This document shows positions 52,347 through 60,110 of a DNA stretch of 64,000 nt, piece after piece. A program made the translations under genes and the position numbers. The notes beneath the pieces are model-generated. The model was not told where the DNA came from. It did no database searches and saw nothing but the letters and a program-made list of their open reading frames with translations. How positions within the stretch are numbered: the stretch's first letter is position 1; every line of letters begins with the position of its first letter. Source of the DNA: JBJHBY01 sp050485745. GTDB taxonomy: Bacteria > Pseudomonadota > Gammaproteobacteria > Pseudomonadales > CAMLJR01. The stretch covers positions 1-64,000 of the forward strand of contig JBJHBY010000001.1 of the NCBI GenBank assembly GCA_050485745.1, given 5' to 3'.

Positions 52347-53590
52347 TGGTTCTGCTGCGCCTGACCGCACACAGCCTGTGGAACCGCCGCCTGAGCGTGG
52401 CGCTGACCCTGCTCTCCATCGCCATCAGCACAGCCCTGCTGCTGGGGGTCAACCACCTGCGCGAGGAAGCGCAGCGCGGTTTTTCACAGACCGTGTCCGG
52501 CACCGACCTGATCGTCGGCGCCCGCACCAGCTCGGTGAGCCTGCTGCTCTACTCCGTGTTCCACATGGGCTACCCGACCAACAACATCCGCTGGGAAAGC
52601 TACCAGCACTTCGACCAGCACCGCCTGGTGGCGTGGACCATTCCGCTGTCGCTGGGGGATTCGCATCGCGGTTATCGCGTCATCGGCACCGACCAGCGCC
52701 TGTTCGAACATTACCGCTATGGCGCGCAGCGCCCGCTGAGCTTCGCCGCCGGGCGCCCCTTCGAGGACACCTTCGAGGCGGTGATCGGCGCCGAGGTGGC
52801 TCGACGGCTGAACTACGCCCCCGGGCAGGAGATCGTCATCGCCCACGGCCTGGGCGAGGTCAGCTTTGCCATGCACGACCAGCATCCGTTCACGGTGGTG
52901 GGTATTCTGGAGCGCACCGGCACGCCGATCGTCCGGGGGGTGTACGTGGGCCTGGACGGTATCGAAGCCATCCACGTCGACTGGCAGCGCGGCGCGCACA
53001 TGCCCGGCAGCGGCCGCGGCGTGGTGCCGGACGAGCCGGAGGAGATCACCGCCTTCCTGATGGGGCTGACGCGGCGGGTGGCCGCCTTCCAGCTGCAGCG
53101 CGACATCAGCCAGTTCCGCGGCGAGCCGCTGAGCGCCATCCTGCCCGGCGCCGCCCTGGCGGAGCTGTGGCAGATCCTGGCGGCGGTGGAGCAGGTGCTG
53201 CTGGTGATCAGCGGCTTCGTGGTGGCGGCCGGGCTGGCGGGCATGCTCACCACGCTGCTGGCCGGGCTGAACGAACGACGACGCGAGATGGCCATCCTGC
53301 GCGCGGTGGGCGCGCGGCCCTGGCAGGTGCTGTGCCTGCTGGTGCTGGAGGCGCTGTGGGTGTGCGCGATGGGCTGCGCACTGGGGGTGTTGCTGCTGAT
53401 GGGCGGCGTGCTGCTGGCGCAGCCGCTGATCGCGCACCAGTTCGGCCTGCACATCGGCCTGCCCCTGCTGGATGGCTTCGCTCTGAGCCTGCTCGGTATC
53501 ATCCTCGCCCTGGCCGCCGTGCTGGGGACGATCCCCGGGCTGATCGCCTATCGTCGCTCCCTGCAGGACGGCCTCACGGTGCGCGTGTAA
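52346..53590 (+). CDS. FtsX/MacB-like ABC permease of the zinc locus
   Basis: 414 residues, four helices in the MacB layout: one N-terminal helix (LSVALTLLSIAISTALLLGV), a ~250-residue periplasmic domain (GTDLIVGARTSSVSLLLYSVFHMGYPTNNI; HPFTVVGILERTGTPIVRGVYV), then three C-terminal helices with LLAGLNERRREMAILRAVGARPWQV. It is equivalent to ZrgD/PA4065. GGAGGG precedes the ATG, which overlaps the ATPase stop. Confidence 0.92.
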   Translation: MVLLRLTAHSLWNRRLSVALTLLSIAISTALLLGVNHLREEAQRGFSQTVSGTDLIVGARTSSVSLLLYSVFHMGYPTNNIRWESYQHFDQHRLVAWTIPLSLGDSHRGYRVIGTDQRLFEHYRYGAQRPLSFAAGRPFEDTFEAVIGAEVARRLNYAPGQEIVIAHGLGEVSFAMHDQHPFTVVGILERTGTPIVRGVYVGLDGIEAIHVDWQRGAHMPGSGRGVVPDEPEEITAFLMGLTRRVAAFQLQRDISQFRGEPLSAILPGAALAELWQILAAVEQVLLVISGFVVAAGLAGMLTTLLAGLNERRREMAILRAVGARPWQVLCLLVLEALWVCAMGCALGVLLLMGGVLLAQPLIAHQFGLHIGLPLLDGFALSLLGIILALAAVLGTIPGLIAYRRSLQDGLTVRV

Positions 53591-53608
53591 CAGGCGGGAA
53601 CGCCAGAA

Positions 53609-54547
53609 TCAGCCATCGGGCCTCAGCGCCACTGCGGCACGGCCTGCACCGGCAGGCTGCAGGCATTCCAGAAAGACGCGCAACGCCGTGGTGAAACTTG
53701 CATCGGACTCTCGCGTGATCAGCGAGATATCCGAATAGCGAAAGAAGCGCTCCGGCAACAGCGCCACCAACTCTCCCGAGCGCAGCCAGCGCTTTGCATA
53801 ATGTTGGGGCAGGTAGCCCACAAAGGGGCCACTGAGGATCAGCATTGCCGCCGCCTCGACATTGGCCACCCTGGCCATGACCGATTCGCCCGTTGACTCA
53901 GGGCAAGGGAACTCTTCATCTCCCATAAAGCTGCGCACAACCTTGGCAGCCTCGGGAACCCGTTTCGCCAGCAAATCCGGAGCCGTGATACCGGCCAATG
54001 GATGGGCGCGACTGCAAACGAGAACATCCCGCTCCCGGTACAACACGCGCGTGTGCAAACCGGGAATCGTCCTGCTGAAGATACCCACCGCCGCATCCAG
54101 CTCGCCGGCCAGCACCTGGCACTCCATGTCATGTGGTGACAGGACCGCCACGCTGGTTTGAACGGTGTTGTGGGGACGATCATAAAAGCGCTGCAAGGCG
54201 AGCCGCAATGGACAGGCGGGATCTGTGATCAGATTGTCGATCAGGCCCAGACGCAGATGCCCCGCAAGGCCGCCACGCAACTCCATGGCGCGATGCTCCA
54301 ATGCATGCAGCGCCTCGAAGAAGGTCTCGAGCTGGGCGTAGAACGCTTGTCCTTCTGTCGTCAGCCCAAAGCCGCTTCTGCCCCGGTTACACAAGCGCAA
54401 ACCAAGGCGGGCCTCCAGTTGCGACATATGGTTGCTGATGGTGGATTGGCTGACATTGAGCAACGCCTGGGCATTGCTGAAGCCGTCGGCCTCCACCACG
54501 GCATGAAAAACCCTGAGCAGGCGCAAGTCGATATCACTGATGTGCAT
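53609..54547 (-). CDS. LysR family transcriptional regulator
   Basis: 312 residues from MHISDIDLRLLRVFHAVVEADGFSNAQ. The winged HTH is SNAQALLNVSQSTISNHMSQLEARLG. The effector domain is unassigned. It is divergent from the NitT/TauT transporter operon and probably its activator. The palindrome at 54830-54846 is a candidate binding site. Confidence 0.93.
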   Translation of the reverse strand: MHISDIDLRLLRVFHAVVEADGFSNAQALLNVSQSTISNHMSQLEARLGLRLCNRGRSGFGLTTEGQAFYAQLETFFEALHALEHRAMELRGGLAGHLRLGLIDNLITDPACPLRLALQRFYDRPHNTVQTSVAVLSPHDMECQVLAGELDAAVGIFSRTIPGLHTRVLYRERDVLVCSRAHPLAGITAPDLLAKRVPEAAKVVRSFMGDEEFPCPESTGESVMARVANVEAAAMLILSGPFVGYLPQHYAKRWLRSGELVALLPERFFRYSDISLITRESDASFTTALRVFLECLQPAGAGRAAVALRPDG

Positions 54548-54829
54548 AGGACACCCGCCCCGGAGGAACGCGACACCTGTCACCGATGCAAATTGGGTGC
54601 CTGCAGCGCCACGGTGCCGGTCAATGGCTTCGACATGACTCGGGCAGCCAGGAACCATGCCCCCCGAAAACCAGTCAAGCCGCAGGACCTGGCGATCACA
54701 GCCTCCCCCGTTCGGTGCAGAAAAGCGACTGACGCACCAACATGAGGCGGCAAGCCCCGCCCGCCATGCTCCAGCCCGCCAACACTCAATGCAAACATTC
54801 AATCACCGCTATTTGTCCGCAGGTCCGGT

Positions 54830-54846
54830 CTGGTTAGGGTAACCAG
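54830..54846. promoter_or_regulatory. palindromic candidate operator before the importer operon
   Basis: CTGGTTAGGGTAACCAG is a perfect 7-bp inverted repeat with a 3-nt centre in the 388-nt LysR-transporter spacer, which is otherwise without genes. On the minus strand its core GTTACCCTAAC differs by one base from GTAACCCTAAC at 59979-59989, before the TonB receptor. Confidence 0.55.
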
Positions 54847-54935
54847 GAACCACCGCTTTGTGTCGGTGCTTCACGGGAGTGGCCCATGCCGAAATCTGAT
54901 CCGACACGGTTCCCCAATGCGGCCAGGAACAGACT

Positions 54936-55739
54936 GTGAGAAAACAATCCCTCTTTGCGCTGCGCGCACCGATTCCACGACCGGTATCCATTGCGGTTAC
55001 CGCGGGAGTGTTCCTGGCCATCCTCACTGCCTGGGTGGTGCTCTCCTATGGCGGGTTTGTTCGCCCGGTATTCCTGCCCAGCCCGACTGCGGTACTGGAG
55101 CGCGCACTGGTACTCTACCGAAGCGAGATCCTTGTTGCGGACATCTGGATCAGTAACGTGCGGGTTTTCTCCGGGTTTCTGCTGGCCGCAGCCGTCGCAA
55201 TTCCACTGGGCATGCTGGCGGGCAATCTGCAGATTTTCGCCGCCGCGATCAACCCTTTCATGGGTTTTCTGCGCTACATGCCCGTACCCGCGTTCATCCC
55301 CCTTCTGGTGCTCTACGCCGGCATCGACGAGGCGCCGAAAATCCTGCTTATCTTCATCGGAACCGTCGTTCAGATGACCATCATGATCGGGGATGTCACG
55401 CGACAGGTGCAGGCAGACCTGATTCGCGCCGCGATGGTTCTGGGCGCTGACAGCAGCGAGATTTTCCGCAAGGTCATCTGGCGGGGATCCCTGCCCGGCA
55501 TCGTCGATGTGCTGCGCATCAACCTCGGCTTCGCGTGGACCTACCTGGTCGTCGCAGAGCTGGTCGCCGCTGGCGAGGGCATGGGCTTTCGCATTCTTCG
55601 CTCACAGCGGTTCATGCAGACCGATACGATTTTCCTCTACATCCTTCTGATCGGGCTGTTCGGCATCGTGTTCGACTTCGCTTTCCGGCAATTGCACCGA
55701 CGGGCTTTCCCCTGGGCACAGGAGCAACTGCGGTCATGA
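54936..55739 (+). CDS. ABC importer permease, NitT/TauT family
   Basis: 267 residues, six helices. The EAA-type motif is MVLGADSSEIFRKVIWRGSLPGIVDVLRINLGFAWTYLVVAELVAAGEGMGF, typical of SsuC/TauC/ThiX permeases. GTG start. Its stop overlaps the ATPase start (ATGA). Substrate discussed with the binding proteins. Confidence 0.93.
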   Translation: MRKQSLFALRAPIPRPVSIAVTAGVFLAILTAWVVLSYGGFVRPVFLPSPTAVLERALVLYRSEILVADIWISNVRVFSGFLLAAAVAIPLGMLAGNLQIFAAAINPFMGFLRYMPVPAFIPLLVLYAGIDEAPKILLIFIGTVVQMTIMIGDVTRQVQADLIRAAMVLGADSSEIFRKVIWRGSLPGIVDVLRINLGFAWTYLVVAELVAAGEGMGFRILRSQRFMQTDTIFLYILLIGLFGIVFDFAFRQLHRRAFPWAQEQLRS

Positions 55740-56578
55740 GTCGACCCATTCTTCAGGCAACCGGGATTTCCCGCGTCTTTGACGGTGGAAGCAAGCGCGA
55801 ACCGCTGACTGCCCTGCGCGCCATGGATCTGAACCTGGATGCCGGCGAGGTCGTCTGCCTGGTGGGATCCTCCGGCTGTGGCAAATCCACATTCCTGAAT
55901 ATCGTGGCCGGCCTGGACTGGGCAAGCGGCGGCGAACTCCTGCTGGATGGTGTGCCCCTGGAGGCACCCGGAGCCGATCGCGGCATGGTGTTCCAGAGGG
56001 ACTCCCTGTTTCCGTGGCTGAGTGTGCGCGACAACGTGCGTTTTGGGCTCTCCCTGCGTTCCACGCGGCGCTCCCATGGTGTAGCGATGACACGGCTCTA
56101 CAGCCACGCCGACGAACTGCTGCAGCGAGTCGGCCTTTGGGACTTTCGTGACAGTTACCCAAAGCAATTGTCCGGCGGCATGCGGCAGCGCGCCGGCATT
56201 GTACGCGCCCTGGCGACACGCCCGGCCATCCTGCTGATGGATGAACCCTTCGGAGCACTCGACGCGCAGACCCGGGAAGAAATGCAGATTCTTCTTATGG
56301 AGCTCTGTGCGGAACAGCACACCACCGTCTTGTTCGTCACCCACGACGTGGAGGAAGCGGTATTCCTCGGCGACCGGGTGGTGGTCATGCAGGCGCGGCC
56401 GGGCCGAATCGTGGCGGATATTCCGGTTCCGCTTCCACGCCCGCGCAACCAACGCACCAGGCTGCGCGAGGATTTCCAGGCAATCCGCGGCCAGGTGCTT
56501 GACCAACTGTACGAGAGCATGAGCGAACGTACATCGCCCGAGCAACCCCAGCTCACCAAAAACGGAGTCTTACCATGA
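55736..56578 (+). CDS. ABC importer ATPase, NitT/TauT family
   Basis: 280 residues. Walker A LVGSSGCGKSTFLN, Q-loop VFQRDSLFPWLSVRDNV, signature LSGGMRQRAGIVRAL, Walker B ILLMDEPFGALD, H-loop LFVTHDVEEAVFLGDRV. SsuB/TauB/ThiZ type. Coupled to the permease before it and to the binding protein after it (ATGA overlaps). Confidence 0.95.
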   Translation: MSRPILQATGISRVFDGGSKREPLTALRAMDLNLDAGEVVCLVGSSGCGKSTFLNIVAGLDWASGGELLLDGVPLEAPGADRGMVFQRDSLFPWLSVRDNVRFGLSLRSTRRSHGVAMTRLYSHADELLQRVGLWDFRDSYPKQLSGGMRQRAGIVRALATRPAILLMDEPFGALDAQTREEMQILLMELCAEQHTTVLFVTHDVEEAVFLGDRVVVMQARPGRIVADIPVPLPRPRNQRTRLREDFQAIRGQVLDQLYESMSERTSPEQPQLTKNGVLP

Positions 56579-57551
56579 CGATACACAGGAAAATACTGCA
56601 CTGCCTCAGCGCCCTCGCGTTGCTGTCTTGTTCTATCCTGGCTCACGCGGATGCACTTCGCATTGGCTACAACCAATGGGCGGGTTTCGCACCCGTGTTT
56701 GTCGCGGCGGACAAGGGTCTGTTCAAAGCCGAAGGCATCGAAGTCGATTTGCGCTCCTTTCCCGGACCCGCCGACAGCATTCCGGCACTGGTCGCGGGCC
56801 ACCTGGATTTATCACTGACCACACCGGATGCACTGATTCCGCTGAACTACGACGGCGTAAAGTTGCTTGCCGTCATGGTGCTGGATNNNNNNNNNNCTCC
56901 CATGGTGGAGACGGCATCATCGCGAAAGAGAGTATCAGCAGCGTTGCCGACCTGCGAGGCAAACGCATTGGCGTGACCGAAGGTGAAGTCAACCACCTGC
57001 TGCTGATGCTCGCACTGGAACAAGCCGGGCTTGGCAGCAGGGACGTTCGCATTGCCAACATGAATGCAGATGACGCCGGAGCAGCCTTCATCGCCGGCCA
57101 GCTGGACGCCGCGGTGACCTGGGAGCCCTGGCTCAGCAACGCCGTCAATGAAGGTGCCGGCAAGGTGCTTTTCACCTCAGCAGATGTGCCCGATATGCTG
57201 ATCGACATCGTCGCAGTCACCCCCGCGACGCTGCATGCCCGGGAGCAGGACATCGCCGCCTTCGTTCGCGCCGTCGACCAGGCACTGATTTTCATGGCCA
57301 CCGAGCCGGACGCCAGCAACGCCATCGTCGGACGCTGGCTGGACATCGATGCCGAGGAGATCGGTGAAATGCTGGAGGGTATTCGGCTGTACGGCTCTGC
57401 ACACAACACCGTTTTATTCTCGGGAGAGAACCCGGATGCCGATATCGTTGAATCATTCAAGCGTATCGGAACCTTCCTGAAGAGCCAGGGGCTTGCCCAG
57501 GGTCGCACCAACGCAAAGGAGATGCTGGATGGCCGCCTTTTCACTGACTGA
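56575..57551 (+). CDS. NitT/TauT-type substrate-binding protein 1, split by an assembly gap
   Basis: About 320 residues. The signal peptide ends near LAHA. It has the NMT1/SsuA-like fold: LRIGYNQWAGFAPVFVAADKGLFKAEGIEVDLRSFPGPADSIPAL, then GQLDAAVTWEPWLSNA and VTPATLHAREQDIAAFVRAVDQAL. Ten N at 56887-56896 shift the frame. The paralogue at 58359 reads LDSSHGADAI where this has LD-gap-SHGGDGI, so the true gap may be only 2 nt (codon phase requires 3k+2). Translation is coupled to the ATPase. Confidence 0.92.
56887..56896. other. assembly gap (10 N) in binding protein 1
   Basis: Exactly ten N. Codons end cleanly at 56886 and the downstream frame needs two bases before C56897, so an intact gene requires a gap of 3k+2 bases. 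Confidence 0.98.
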
Positions 57552-58245
57552 CCTGGCGACCGGTGCCAACACCCGGCAGGTGAGCTGTCGGGACGGCCGC
57601 CACTTTGTCTTGCGGCCGGATCGAACCGCACTGGTCATCATTGATATGCAGCGTGATTTTTGCCAGAGCGGTGGCTATGGCAGCGAATCAGACGCCGCGG
57701 CCGTTGCCCGCTTTGGCGGCCTGATACCTGCGATCGACAAGGTTCTTCAGACGGCCCGCAAGACCGGGCTGGAGGTGATCTTCACCCGCGAAGGCCATCT
57801 GCCGGATCTCAGCGACATCACTCCGGCAAAGATGCAGCGTTCGCTGGCCTACGGAAGCCCCTACGGAATGCGTGGCCCCATGGGTCGAGTGCTGATCCGG
57901 GGCGAATACGGTCACGACGTGGTCGACGCCCTGAAGCCCGCACCCGGGGAGCCCATCGTCGACAAGCCCGGCTACGGGGCGTTCCACAGCACGCCGATGG
58001 AGCAGATCCTGCGCGACCGCGGCATCGAGGACCTGATCTTCACCGGGGTCACCACGGATGTGTGCGTATTCTCTACCCTGCGGGAAGCAGTCGACAGAGG
58101 ATTTCGTTGCCTCACACTGGAGGACTGCACCGACGCCTTCACCCCCGGAATGCGTGAAGCCAGCCTGACCATGATTGAAAGCGAAGGCGGCATCTTCGGC
58201 TGGGTGAGCAATTCTTCTGCCCTGATCAAGAGCCTGGCCCCTTGA
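57529..58245 (+). CDS. isochorismatase-family amidohydrolase (biuret/ureidoacrylate hydrolase-like)
   Basis: 238 residues from the ATG at 57529 (AGGAG upstream, 23-nt overlap with the binding protein). The cysteine-hydrolase triad is Asp39 (ALVIIDMQRDFC), Lys146 (IVDKPGYGAF) and Cys179 (GVTTDVCVFSTLREA). RGEYGHDVVDALKPAPGEPIVDKPG resembles biuret hydrolase and RutB more than isochorismatase. It probably hydrolyses a ureido or amide intermediate of the imported nitrogen compound. Confidence 0.85.
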   Translation: MAAFSLTDLATGANTRQVSCRDGRHFVLRPDRTALVIIDMQRDFCQSGGYGSESDAAAVARFGGLIPAIDKVLQTARKTGLEVIFTREGHLPDLSDITPAKMQRSLAYGSPYGMRGPMGRVLIRGEYGHDVVDALKPAPGEPIVDKPGYGAFHSTPMEQILRDRGIEDLIFTGVTTDVCVFSTLREAVDRGFRCLTLEDCTDAFTPGMREASLTMIESEGGIFGWVSNSSALIKSLAP

Positions 58246-58358
58246 GCGAGCATGGCCCACAAGATCATCACCGGCCAACGGGAACACAGTGGATGACCAG
58301 GAGAGTGATCCTTTCAGACGACGATGGAGACGAACAACCTCACAGAAAGGTACAGACC

Positions 58359-59315
58359 ATGAAAAATCTGAGCTGTATGCTGACCCTGCTCCTGATACTG
58401 ACCCTGCCCGGGGTCGCGGCCGCGAACGAGAGGTTACGTGTCGGCCACGATCTCTGGATCGGCTTCTCCGGCGTTTTCCTGGCCCAGGAGCTGGGCTACT
58501 TCGCCGATGCCGGGCTCGACGTGGATATGCGGGGCTTCCCTGGCCCGGGGGATTCGATTCCTCCGGTATTGGCCGGGCACCTGGATATCACCCTGACCAC
58601 ACTGCACAATCTGGCCCTGATCGCCGGCACGGACAACGCGGAGCTTTCCGCTGTTTATTTCCTTGATTCATCCCACGGCGCGGATGCCATTGTCGCCCGC
58701 CGGGGAATCGGCTCTGTCGCCGAGTTGCGCGGTCGGGACGTGGCGGTGACCCTGAACGAAGCCAACCACATGCTGTTGATTCTGGCGCTGGAAGCGGCAG
58801 GCATGAGTGAAGCGGATGTCCGCCTGGTCAACATGAGTGCTGACGATGCCGGTGCCGCCCTGCTCGCCGGCCGTGTGGACGCTGCAGTTACCTGGGAGCC
58901 CTGGGTGAGCCGCGCGCGCTCCGGAGGCGATGGCCATGTGATCTTCTCCACCCGGGATGCACCGGACACTATCCTCAACACCATCACCGTGCGCCGTGAC
59001 ACGCTGGAGAAGCGGCCAGAAGCCCTGAAAGCCTTCATTCAGGCGGTGGATCGGGGCGTGGCATACCTTCGCAGTCATCCGCAACGGGCCATTCCCATCA
59101 TCGCGCGCTGGCTGGAAGCCGACGAAGGCGATGTCAGCGACATGTTGGCGGATGACGAGATCTACAACATCGCCGAGAACCGTGCCTTGTTCCAATCGCC
59201 GGATGCCAGCGGCATGAAGGCGCTGGAAACAGTGATCGACTTTCTGTACGACCGCGAGCTGATACAGCGGCGCCCGAGTGCGGAGGAACTGACCGATGAC
59301 CGCTTCATCCGCTGA
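58359..59315 (+). CDS. NitT/TauT-type substrate-binding protein 2
   Basis: 318 residues, signal peptide MKNLSCMLTLLLILTLPGVAAAN. It is a clear paralogue of binding protein 1 (LRVGHDLWIGFSGVFLAQELGYFADAGLDVDMRGFPGPGDSIPPVL; VNMSADDAGAALLAGRVDAAVTWEPWVS). The ATG at 58359 has AAAGG upstream. Separated by 113 nt from the hydrolase. Two binding proteins for one permease/ATPase suggest two related substrates. Confidence 0.92.
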   Translation: MKNLSCMLTLLLILTLPGVAAANERLRVGHDLWIGFSGVFLAQELGYFADAGLDVDMRGFPGPGDSIPPVLAGHLDITLTTLHNLALIAGTDNAELSAVYFLDSSHGADAIVARRGIGSVAELRGRDVAVTLNEANHMLLILALEAAGMSEADVRLVNMSADDAGAALLAGRVDAAVTWEPWVSRARSGGDGHVIFSTRDAPDTILNTITVRRDTLEKRPEALKAFIQAVDRGVAYLRSHPQRAIPIIARWLEADEGDVSDMLADDEIYNIAENRALFQSPDASGMKALETVIDFLYDRELIQRRPSAEELTDDRFIR

Positions 59316-59817
59316 CCCGAATCCCGACGCGACGGTCACCGGCAGTACTGACGAGCAAGGTATTCGCCTCGCCATAGCCGTTGCGGAGGAAGCCCTGCGC
59401 CTGGGGGAGCTGCCCTTCGGTGCGGTGCTGGCCGACCCGAGCGGCCGAATCGTGCTGGAGGAGCGGGATCGGGTGGCAGAACTGAGGGACCGCACCCAAC
59501 ACGCGGAGACCCGGTTGGTGAAAACGGCCTGCGCCCGATTCGGCCCGGACTTGACGGGATTCACCCTCTACACCACCTGCGAACCCTGTGCCATGTGCTT
59601 CACCACCGCCTGGCTGGCACAGGTATCACGCATCGTGTACGGCACCAACATGCAGGCAGTTTACCGGCGCAGTGGCGGCCGCCACCGGGAAATGCCGGTA
59701 ACCGCCAGCGCCATGAACCGTTCAGGTGGCGGCAGTATCGTGCTGGTCGAGGGGGTGCTCGCGCAGGACTGTCTCGCCTTGTTCGATGCCGTGGACTTCT
59801 CCTCGAACCCGGTTTGA
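59296..59817 (+). CDS. cytidine/guanine deaminase-family nucleoside or base deaminase
   Basis: 173 residues. Zinc deaminase motif: THAE in RTQHAETR (His69, Glu71) and CEPCAMC (Cys98, Cys101). The FTLYTTCEPCAMCFTTAWLAQVSRIVYG pattern is that of guanine/cytosine-type deaminases and TadA relatives. Overlaps the end of binding protein 2 by 20 nt. With the amidohydrolase it points to breakdown of an amino-substituted N-heterocycle; the specific substrate cannot be read from sequence. Confidence 0.87.
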   Translation: MTASSADPNPDATVTGSTDEQGIRLAIAVAEEALRLGELPFGAVLADPSGRIVLEERDRVAELRDRTQHAETRLVKTACARFGPDLTGFTLYTTCEPCAMCFTTAWLAQVSRIVYGTNMQAVYRRSGGRHREMPVTASAMNRSGGGSIVLVEGVLAQDCLALFDAVDFSSNPV

Positions 59818-59972
59818 TCGAGGCTCCACGGCCCGTCTCCGGCCCTGCCGCCCCCTCCCACTCATTTGATGGGCGGCGGCGATGGCACATCCGCGCCATC
59901 GCTTGCCGGCCCGACGTCGCTCCCCAGCGACCAGATGACGCAGATTTAACTTTACCGGGCCAGACTCGCCAT

Positions 59973-59993
59973 TTAGCGTAACCCTAACGCTAA
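59973..59993. promoter_or_regulatory. palindromic candidate operator before the second TonB receptor
   Basis: TTAGCGT-AACCCTA-ACGCTAA is a perfect 7-bp inverted repeat with a 7-nt centre, 117 nt before the receptor start. The core GTAACCCTAAC matches 10 of 11 bases of the site at 54830-54846 (minus strand). Shared control by the LysR protein is inferred. The rest of the 59818-60110 spacer shows no gene. Confidence 0.55.
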
Positions 59994-60110
59994 TAAACCT
60001 GCTTCCGGCGCCGTTCGGGCCAACCATCCCCGACCCGAAGCAGACCGACACTGTGTTCCAGCGACCAGTTTGCCGTCGGTCATGCCTTCAACCCACCGGG
60101 GGGGTTTACC

